A program made the position numbers and the translations under genes. From Candidatus Saccharimonadota bacterium (GTDB lineage: Bacteria; Patescibacteriota; Saccharimonadia; Saccharimonadales; Saccharimonadaceae), in contig JAFYKF010000007.1 of NCBI GenBank assembly GCA_017537745.1, positions 1 to 64,000 on the forward strand: a DNA stretch of 64,000 nt, written 5' to 3'. Positions 58,330-64,000 of the stretch are shown here, one piece after another. Each line of letters opens with the position of its first letter. The first letter of the stretch is position 1. The notes below the pieces were generated by a model, which was not told the DNA's origin, did not search any database, and was given only the letters and a program-made list of their open reading frames with translations.

Positions 58330-59365
58330 CTTTCCCTCGAATCACCTTATAATACGGCACAGTGCCGGTAATAATCGTAAAGATCAAAGTAAACACCCTC
58401 GTCATTACCGTAACAATAGTTGCAGTTGGAAAATCCACTCCGAGCGCAATCATCACACCCGCCATCCCAAGCTCATAAAGCCCATAGGGCACAATTCCAT
58501 CAAACACCGAGCCAATTGCTTCGCCAACTAAAATAAATGGCAAGAGCTCCGGCCGTCCTAACGAAATTGCCACAATCCAATACGTCGCAATTTCAAAAAA
58601 GGAGTATATGAAACCCCACAGTACTGGCGTTCTTAAATATCTCTTATTGTCCTTTGCAATTTTTACACTCTCATGAATGTCTGCAAAATAATCACTAATC
58701 TTTTCATCTCTAATAAAATGATTCCTATGACCAAATGTTGTAATTTTTACGACAGTATTTACTAATTTTGCAACAATCCGCGAGAAGAAACCAATTCGTT
58801 TTTTGCTACTTGCCACATAAACAATCAAACCTAACCCCAACGCCACACCAAAATTCATTAAGAGCGACACCGGTATCACCCACATTGCACTATCTGGAAT
58901 CAAATTTAGTGCAAGTAGTACTAAAATTGCCACCAAAGCCTGCGCATAATTCACTACCGTCGTTACAGCATAACGAAAAATATACAAAAAACTTGCCTGC
59001 CCCGCCGTTACATTAAATGGCCTCAAACGATAGGTTAAATATGCCAAACCACCAAGCCCACCAGCTGGCACCGCATGATTCACGAAATTAAGTTCCGTCG
59101 AAATGGTTAAAATTTCCTTTGCCGAAAATTCCTTCACATTCTTACGATTCCGAAGATACGAAAAGAAAATCTGTCCACAAGCATAATACATAAACAACTG
59201 TTCCGGCACCAGCAGCAACAAGACGAACAAATTTGTTTCACCCAAATGATGAAAAGTATCTACGATGTCCGGCCAATTTTGATACACTACATATCCCACT
59301 AAAATTACAGTCAAAATAGACAAAATTGCCCGCACAGAAATCAGCTTACGCTTTTTTTTCGCCAT
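58301..59365 (-). CDS. UPF0104/lysylphosphatidylglycerol synthase-like membrane protein
   Basis: 354 aa from the Met at 59365 (MAKKKRKLISVRAILSILTV), seven bases after TATAAT (59373-59378). Eight or so hydrophobic segments. NFVNHAVPAGGLGGLAYLTY and IVPYGLYELGMAGVMIALGV are typical of the flippase-type domain shared by YbhN/AglD and the MprF membrane part. The long open extension to 59668 is antisense to the next gene and is rejected. Possible lipid transport role. It overlaps xseA by 29 bases. Confidence 0.8.
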   Translation of the reverse strand: MAKKKRKLISVRAILSILTVILVGYVVYQNWPDIVDTFHHLGETNLFVLLLLVPEQLFMYYACGQIFFSYLRNRKNVKEFSAKEILTISTELNFVNHAVPAGGLGGLAYLTYRLRPFNVTAGQASFLYIFRYAVTTVVNYAQALVAILVLLALNLIPDSAMWVIPVSLLMNFGVALGLGLIVYVASSKKRIGFFSRIVAKLVNTVVKITTFGHRNHFIRDEKISDYFADIHESVKIAKDNKRYLRTPVLWGFIYSFFEIATYWIVAISLGRPELLPFILVGEAIGSVFDGIVPYGLYELGMAGVMIALGVDFPTATIVTVMTRVFTLIFTIITGTVPYYKVIRGKDDHDNKEDS

Positions 59366-59402
59366 ATAATTCATTATACCACGTTTATGATATAATAACC
59401 TT

Positions 59403-60662
59403 ATGAAATATCTTGCCGTTCTTGGTCGTGAACCAGTCATTTCCCTAGCGGAACTCTCCAGTCTTTTTGATAACATTGAGCAAATCTCCAGTAATCTTGC
59501 ATTATTAAATATTAGGACGGGTGACAGATCTGGAGGGGGTCCCCCGCTAAGCTTGCGAAGTGGGGGAGGAGAAGGTCCGGCAGGACCCGTCCCAAATATT
59601 AATAGGCTGGGCGGCTGTTTAAAGCTAGCAGAAAAACTCGACACCACACCACTAGATTTTTTGCGCAATTTGCCAGATGGTAAAATTACTATCGGTGTAT
59701 CAGATTATTCCAAAAATGCCAGCAAAAGAACTGCCACCACCGAAGCTTTAAAACTTAAAAAAATCCTCGTCCGTCACGGCCGCTCTGTTCGGGTTGTCGA
59801 AAATAAAGACGCCACCCTCTCTACCGCCACCTCACTCCATAATGGATTGTCCGGCAAAAACGACCGCAAAATCGAATTAATCAAATATAATTCCGACTGG
59901 TATAAAGTAATCGGCATCCAAGATATCGACGCCTACACCAAACGCGATCAAGCTCGCCCAGCTCGCGATGCCCGTGTTGGCATGCTTCCACCCAAACTAG
60001 CCCAAATTCTTATTAATCTTTGTGGCCCGTTACCAGAAGGCTCTCGCATTCTTGACCCCTTTTGCGGCACCGGAGTCGTCCTTCAAGAAGCTCTCCTCAT
60101 GGGCTACCGCGCCTACGGCACCGACCTCAGCGAAAAAATGGTCGACTACTCACAAAAAAACTTGAAATGGTTACTTAAAGAAACTTGGAAAAGGTCTTTC
60201 GAAGGGTCTCCGGAGCCTGGCAAGGCGAGGTGTAGCGCGCCGTCCCCGTGGCGACGGGCGACGGCGACGCGGCCCGAGAAAGATCCTTTTCAAGTTTCTT
60301 TAGGCGATGCAACCACATTTCAATGGATTCAGCCTATCGATGCCGTCGCCTGCGAAGGCTACTTAGGCCAGCCCATGTCGCAGATCCCATCCGAAGTAAA
60401 GCTAAAAGAACAACAACAAGAATGCAGTAATATCATTTTAGGTTTTCTAAAAAATCTATCCACTCAAATTAAATCCGGCACCCCAGTTGTCATTGCTGCC
60501 CCCGCCTGGCTCCGTCAAAACGCCACCTATGAACGCCTAAATATACTTGACGATATCGAAAATATGGGGTATAATGTTAATAAATCATCTCGTGATGGTC
60601 TACTTTATCATCGTGAAAACCAGATTGTCGCAAGAGATATAATAATATTGAGGAAAAATTAA
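59403..60662 (+). CDS. Trm11/TrmG10-like RNA or DNA methyltransferase with two palindromic insertions
   Basis: 419 aa. The SAM motif ILDPFCGTGVVLQEALLMGY lies near residue 217, with YGTDLSEKMVDYSQKNLKW after it and a catalytic-site equivalent DAVACEGYLGQPM near 312 in place of DPPY. The N-terminal part resembles a THUMP-like region. Residues about 36-66 (Gly/Pro/Ser-rich) and about 259-300 (Arg/Pro/Ser-rich) are encoded by palindromic DNA elements and interrupt otherwise smooth segments (NLALLN...NINRLGG; LKWLLKE...VSLGDATTF). TATAAT (59391-59396) is six bases before the ATG. The gene ends directly at the rpmA start. Confidence 0.82.
   Translation: MKYLAVLGREPVISLAELSSLFDNIEQISSNLALLNIRTGDRSGGGPPLSLRSGGGEGPAGPVPNINRLGGCLKLAEKLDTTPLDFLRNLPDGKITIGVSDYSKNASKRTATTEALKLKKILVRHGRSVRVVENKDATLSTATSLHNGLSGKNDRKIELIKYNSDWYKVIGIQDIDAYTKRDQARPARDARVGMLPPKLAQILINLCGPLPEGSRILDPFCGTGVVLQEALLMGYRAYGTDLSEKMVDYSQKNLKWLLKETWKRSFEGSPEPGKARCSAPSPWRRATATRPEKDPFQVSLGDATTFQWIQPIDAVACEGYLGQPMSQIPSEVKLKEQQQECSNIILGFLKNLSTQIKSGTPVVIAAPAWLRQNATYERLNILDDIENMGYNVNKSSRDGLLYHRENQIVARDIIILRKN
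59505..59604. repeat. In-frame palindromic element 1 in the methyltransferase gene
   Basis: Arms AATATT-A-GGACGGGT (59508-59522) and ACCCGTCC-CA-AATATT (59585-59600) pair; inside are CAGATCTG, CCCCCGCT/AGTGGGGG and GGTCC-GGCA-GGACC hairpins. It lacks the CCCGTRRCGACGGG core of the other three, so it may be a divergent type. Confidence 0.7.
60177..60301. repeat. In-frame palindromic element 2 in the methyltransferase gene
   Basis: Arms 60177-60200 and 60278-60301 pair at 23 positions with one bulge on each side. A GA/GA tandem mismatch and GGG/CCC follow, then GCCT-GGCA-AGGC and CCCGT-GGCG-ACGGG (60245-60258). The + strand is also the coding strand here. Confidence 0.85.
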
Positions 60663-60935
60663 ATGTCACACGTAAAAGCTGGCGGTACCGCCAAAAACGT
60701 CCATAACAATGCTGGCCAGCGCCTTGGCGTCAAGCGCTTCGGTGGCCAAAAGGTCAAAAAAGGTGAAGTGTTAGTTCGTCAAACTGGCGCCACCAAACTC
60801 GCAGGCGAAGGCACATATATGTCTCGCAATTTTACCATCCACGCCGCCAAAGATGGCGTAGTCACTTTTGTCAAAACCAAAAAAACCCACTTCTCCGGTA
60901 AAAGCTTACCAAGAATAAGAGTAGAAGTAAGATAA
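60663..60935 (+). CDS. rpmA: 50S ribosomal protein L27
   Basis: 90 aa. It starts SHVKAGGTAKNVHNNAGQRL and has GVKRFGGQKVKKGEVLVRQ, the L27 signature. The N-terminus lacks the cleavable extension seen in Firmicutes. The ATG follows directly on the methyltransferase stop codon. L21, the usual neighbour, is not adjacent. Its 3' end lies in a long inverted repeat shared with tyrS. Confidence 0.97.
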   Translation: MSHVKAGGTAKNVHNNAGQRLGVKRFGGQKVKKGEVLVRQTGATKLAGEGTYMSRNFTIHAAKDGVVTFVKTKKTHFSGKSLPRIRVEVR

Positions 60936-61117
60936 TTAAATAAGTTTTTATGAGCATAAATGAGATTTAGACCAGATTTTTGAACGTAATTTTTATCAAT
61001 TTAACTACGAAAAAATGTCCCATAGCCCGAAGGGCGACTAAGGACATTTTTTCTAGACTTAAATTGTAAAAATTACAGGTTCAAAAGTCCAAGCGAATAA
61101 AAACTTATTTAATTATC
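60931..61117. repeat. 187-bp inverted repeat between convergent rpmA and tyrS
   Basis: Perfect 21-bp outer arms (60931-60951 with 61097-61117) include both stop codons. Further imperfect arms pair GATTTTTGAAC, TAATTTTTA and CAATTTAA with their complements, and the tip is a perfect 11-bp stem AAAAAATGTCC/GGACATTTTTT (61010-61020 with 61042-61052) holding GCCC-GAA-GGGC. The tip alone could terminate both transcripts. Confidence 0.88.
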
Positions 61118-62370
61118 ACAAATTTATTTTTACCTTTTTTCACAATGGCAGTTTGATTAATTGCAATATCTTCTTGTACTTTTATGCCATTAATCGAAAT
61201 AGCTCCTTGTGCCACAAACTCACGTGCCTTTTTCTTGCTTTCAGCAAGCCCCGTAGACATCAAAACGTCAATCAACATCGTTCCTTTTGCTACTACCGGA
61301 AGGTACGCCGCAAATTCCGTCAACTCATCTTCCGAAAACTCCGAAAAATCCGTATCGCGATTAAATAAAGTCTCAGTTAAAGTTTCCACCGCTTCAGCCG
61401 CTGCTGCACCGTGCACCACAGTAGTTGCACCTCGCGCCAAAGCTTTCTGTGCAACACGCTTTTCCGGAGCCTCTTTGTGGCGCTTCAATATATCTTCAAT
61501 TTCTTCCTTTGATAGTAGTGTATAAATCTTAATCAAATATTCAACCGCCTCATCCGGCTGGTTCATCCAAAATTGATAAAAATCAAAGATTGAAGTGTAA
61601 TTACCCGAACCATTATCAGTTCCAGCTAACCAAACCGCATTGCCTTCCGATTTGCCAAATTTCCGTCCTGTTACTGGGTCAATTACAAGTGGCGTACTCC
61701 ACACATCCGCATCCGCATCCTCTAGGCGTTTAATTAAATGGATACCAGAAGTACAGTTACCATACTGATCCGCTCCGCAAAGCTGCAAATTAACCCCATA
61801 TTCACGATATAGATGCAAGAAATCATACCCCTGAATCAAAGTATACGAAAACTCCGCATAAGAGATACCCGAACCACCTTCACCAATTCTATTTTGCACA
61901 AACTGCCTATCGAGAAGCTGAGTCATCGAAAATGCTTTGCCCACCTCGCGCAAAAACGAAAGATAATTCATATCTTTAAACCAATCATAATTATCCACCA
62001 TCGTCAAACCTGGCGTCTTGAAATCTTTTACATTTCCATCACCTACATTTATTACACGCTCAATCTGCTCACGAATGCATTTTTTATTATGCTCTACTTC
62101 ATCTAAACTCTTCAAATCTCTTTCACCGTTCTCTTTTGGATCACCAATTTGCCCAGTCGCGCCACCAACCAAAAGGTATGGCTCATAACCATGTCGCACA
62201 AAGCACGCGCACATCATAAGTGCAGCCAAATTCCCAATCGTAAGCGAGTCTGCTGACGGATCCGCCCCCCAATAGAATTTCTTCACTGCCCGAGTATCCA
62301 AATCCTCCGGCTTCTCAATTGTCGTTTCCGCTACAAACCCCCGATATAATAATTCCTCTGATAGTTTCAT
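61105..62370 (-). CDS. tyrS: Tyrosyl-tRNA synthetase
   Basis: 421 aa from the Met at 62370 (MKLSEELLYRGFVAETTIEK). The class I HIGH-like motif is SADSLTIGNLAALM and the KMSKS equivalent is KFGKSEGNA. The substrate site GYDFLHLYREYGVNLQLCGADQ-type region is present, and the C-terminus has an S4 RNA-binding domain (KKKAREFVAQGAISINGIKV). A TATATT box (62377-62382) is six bases before the ATG, so the message is probably leaderless. Confidence 0.95.
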   Translation of the reverse strand: MKLSEELLYRGFVAETTIEKPEDLDTRAVKKFYWGADPSADSLTIGNLAALMMCACFVRHGYEPYLLVGGATGQIGDPKENGERDLKSLDEVEHNKKCIREQIERVINVGDGNVKDFKTPGLTMVDNYDWFKDMNYLSFLREVGKAFSMTQLLDRQFVQNRIGEGGSGISYAEFSYTLIQGYDFLHLYREYGVNLQLCGADQYGNCTSGIHLIKRLEDADADVWSTPLVIDPVTGRKFGKSEGNAVWLAGTDNGSGNYTSIFDFYQFWMNQPDEAVEYLIKIYTLLSKEEIEDILKRHKEAPEKRVAQKALARGATTVVHGAAAAEAVETLTETLFNRDTDFSEFSEDELTEFAAYLPVVAKGTMLIDVLMSTGLAESKKKAREFVAQGAISINGIKVQEDIAINQTAIVKKGKNKFVIIK

Positions 62371-62450
62371 ATATATAATATACCACATTTCCCATCTTTT
62401 TTCACCACCCCAACCTATAAACCGACCGTAATTTGTGTTATAATTAAGTT

Positions 62451-63059
62451 ATGTTAATCACAGCAAGTAAATTTATCGGTACTCCAATTCTCAGCATGCA
62501 AGCTAGCGGCCCAATTGGTCAAGTAACCGATTTTGTTATCGAACCAGAATCATTAAAAGCAATCGCCTTTATTGTTTCTGGCCCTGGTATCAACCCAGAA
62601 ACAAATATTCTAGACACTAAATCCATCCGCGAATATTCCAGCTATGGCCTAGTTATTGATTCAGAAGACGACTTAGCTGCACGCGGCGACATCATTCGCG
62701 TCGACAAAGTTCTCAAACTAGATTTTGCGCTAAATGATCTTAAAGTTGAAACCAAAAAAGGTAGTAAACTTGGCCATATCATTAATTTTACTATGGCCAG
62801 CGACGATTTTACCGTTCAACAATTAATAGTCAGACGTCCAAAGCTAAAAGCTATTATTGATGCCGAGCTCACCATCCCGAGAAACGAGATAGTTGAGGTA
62901 ACAGACGATAAAATCATTGTCAAAGACGAAGAAAAAGTCATTAAAGCCCGCGCCGAAAAAGAAGATTTTATTCCAAATTTTGTGAATCCATTCCGTAAGA
63001 CTGAACTTTCTCGCGCGCCAGCTCAAACGAAAAACCCTGACGACATAGATATTGAATAA
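62451..63059 (+). CDS. PRC-barrel domain protein
   Basis: 202 aa with two PRC-barrel units: ASGPIGQVTDFVIEPESLKA near residue 20 and TKKGSKLGHIINFTMASDDF near 103. PRC-barrels bind RNA or proteins in diverse processes. The C-terminal 30 residues are polar. TATAAT (62439-62444) is six bases before the ATG. The last 92 bases overlap recX on the other strand. Confidence 0.82.
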   Translation: MLITASKFIGTPILSMQASGPIGQVTDFVIEPESLKAIAFIVSGPGINPETNILDTKSIREYSSYGLVIDSEDDLAARGDIIRVDKVLKLDFALNDLKVETKKGSKLGHIINFTMASDDFTVQQLIVRRPKLKAIIDAELTIPRNEIVEVTDDKIIVKDEEKVIKARAEKEDFIPNFVNPFRKTELSRAPAQTKNPDDIDIE

Positions 63060-63720
63060 GTTTTTCATCGTCCGCATATCGCATCCGTTTTTTTGCAATT
63101 ATCTTTTCAATTTCTGCTTCATCATCGCGCGCATCCAACACCTCATCAATGATATTCTTTGAAATTCCTTTTTTTAACAATTCCATTCGAAGTCTTTTTT
63201 GCGAAACCCCCTTCTTCACAAAACGATTCTCCACCCACCATTCCGCGAACTTTTGATCATCCACATACCCGCGAGCGACAAGTCTGTTGAAAACGTTCTT
63301 AAGAAGTTCAGAATCGTCTTCTGAGGAGGTTTTCGCGACAACGGGAGCGAATGGAGCGCCGCGCTCCCCGTAACGACGGGCGAGCGCAAGCGTCTCCGAA
63401 GAAGACATTCTGAGCTTCTTGCAAAGGTATTCTTTCAACTCTCTTTCGCTTCGCGGCCTTGTGAGAGACCACTCGAGTGCTCTTTGATAAAGTTTCCCAA
63501 ATTCACTAGCACTTTTTAACTCATTAAGTTCTTCTTCAGAAATTTTCTTCCCAACTTTTAACTTGAAATCCACCACCTGCGAAACATCCAATGAAAAAGA
63601 AAATTTATCATTTACAAAAACATTGACACGATCTGGATTTTTCACCCCCTGCTTCAAATCGGTAATTATCAAAGCCTTTACATTGTCAACCGTAAAATCT
63701 TTTAACTTATAGATTTCCAT
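62968..63720 (-). CDS. recX: Regulatory protein RecX with in-frame palindromic insertion
   Basis: 250 aa. An N-terminal region of about 75 residues precedes the RecX helices: SLTRPRSERELKEYLCKKL, LLKNVFNRLVARGYVDDQKF, AEWWVENRFVKKGVSQKRLR and LIQYLCRQGFSFELAREKV. RecX modulates RecA filaments. Residues about 101-140 (ALARRYGERGAPFAPVV and flanks) come from a palindromic element between the first and second repeat. It overlaps the upstream Nudix gene by 14 bases. Confidence 0.87.
   Translation of the reverse strand: MEIYKLKDFTVDNVKALIITDLKQGVKNPDRVNVFVNDKFSFSLDVSQVVDFKLKVGKKISEEELNELKSASEFGKLYQRALEWSLTRPRSERELKEYLCKKLRMSSSETLALARRYGERGAPFAPVVAKTSSEDDSELLKNVFNRLVARGYVDDQKFAEWWVENRFVKKGVSQKRLRMELLKKGISKNIIDEVLDARDDEAEIEKIIAKKRMRYADDEKLIQYLCRQGFSFELAREKVQSYGMDSQNLE
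63301..63420. repeat. In-frame palindromic element inside recX
   Basis: Arms 63301-63328 and 63394-63420 pair apart from one mismatch, one bulge and a GA/GA tandem mismatch. Inside are TTCGC/GCGAA, GGAGCG-CCG-CGCTCC and CCCGT-AACG-ACGGG (63367-63380). It is translated on the minus strand. Confidence 0.85.
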
Positions 63721-64000
63721 TCTGTAAAAACCATTCTCTAAGCAATTCGAAAGTTAATTTTTCTTTTTTAAGTGGAGCTTTGGCGTATTTTGAACAAAAA
63801 TCTATCGCCTCCGCAAACGGAACCCACTTCACTTCCGACACCTCTTCATCGTTAAAATGAAAATCATCTTCTTTTCCAGTCCAATCTGTCATAAAAACCC
63901 ACGCAAAACGATTTCTGTTAAAAGGCCGCATCGTCACAAACCTTAAATCATCAGTATTAATTTCCGCTCCAATCTCTTCATGACACTCTCGCACCGCACC
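63707..64000 (-). CDS. NUDIX hydrolase, 5' end cut by window edge
   Basis: The open frame continues beyond base 64000. The second half of the Nudix box is visible as AVRECHEEIGAEI (R-E-x2-E-E), followed by MRPFNRNRFAWVFMTDW and EEVSEVKWVPFAEAIDF, the usual strand and helix after the box. Such enzymes hydrolyse nucleoside diphosphates linked to another group. The substrate is unknown. Confidence 0.85.
   Translation of the reverse strand, partial: GAVRECHEEIGAEINTDDLRFVTMRPFNRNRFAWVFMTDWTGKEDDFHFNDEEVSEVKWVPFAEAIDFCSKYAKAPLKKEKLTFELLREWFLQNGNL

Noticed and set aside
59366-59668. N-terminal extension of the UPF0104 protein
   Set aside because: It is antisense to the start of the methyltransferase gene and its palindromic element, and the -10 box lies just before the internal ATG at 59365.
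1-64000. CRISPR array or cas genes
   Set aside because: No regularly spaced repeats and no Cas-like proteins were seen; the repeats present are terminators, palindromes or a single direct-repeat pair.

Overview
The window reads as a chromosomal segment of a candidate-phyla-radiation bacterium, most probably a Saccharibacteria (TM7) genome. The signs are AT-rich DNA with very short intergenic gaps, a ribosomal-protein operon without room for L29, many small membrane-anchored proteins peculiar to the lineage, C-terminal [VI]PDTG-TM-Arg/Lys surface anchors, and Gram-positive style wall genes (LCP ligase, TagB-like and TagD-like proteins, MurD). TGA is used as a stop and RF2 is encoded, so the genetic code is standard and the SR1/Gracilibacteria UGA=Gly code is excluded. 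The phylum is inferred from gene content; no rRNA is present.

Layout. 1-436: truncated surface protein of a three-member family in this window ('MSSKL' family). 525-9997 (-): polysaccharide/teichoic-like operon (initiating sugar transferase, GT4, polymerase-like protein, GT2, TagB-like transferase, flippase, TagD-like cytidylyltransferase, GalE, LCP attachment enzyme). 10124-11137: polysaccharide-binding-like surface protein. 11218-17731 (-): ribosomal operon L3 to S8 with a structured leader. 17981-27916: accessory block of PDTG surface proteins, membrane paralogs, a duplicated 82-aa acidic protein cassette and several GC-rich small genes, plus prfB. 27997-42296: Erm/KsgA-like methyltransferase, DusB, a GC-rich membrane protein, MurD, M16 peptidase, SecA, HPF, SerS, RsmA, G5/3D wall protein and a second MSSKL protein. 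42373-42549: candidate 175-nt RNA. 42717-45351: DsbA-like protein with a CPTC membrane partner, HisS. 45383-47623: tRNA island (Phe, Lys, Val) with palindromes, a stand-alone CdiA-CT-like nuclease between 46-bp direct repeats, a short RNA and a duplicated tRNA-Val 3' end. 47625-64000: housekeeping genes (RarA, ABC exporter, PPase, GlyS, RecO, XseAB, L27, TyrS, RecX and others) and an atypical two-component pair.

Three patterns stand out. First, GC-rich palindromic elements of about 100-125 bp sit in frame inside dus, recX and twice in a Trm11-like methyltransferase gene. Three share the core CCCGTRRCGACGGG and tandem GA/GA mismatches at the base, while their long pairing arms are different at each locus. 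Second, at least sixteen genes have a -10 box placed 6-7 bases before the ATG, so their mRNAs should be leaderless, whereas surface-protein and downstream operon genes carry leaders or Shine-Dalgarno sites. Third, MSSKL proteins carry a PDTG-TM-RRKK sorting-like signal at the N-terminus, in the topology a sortase would need, ahead of a second TM and the ectodomain.

All protein identities rest on motif recognition from the translated sequence; no database search was run.
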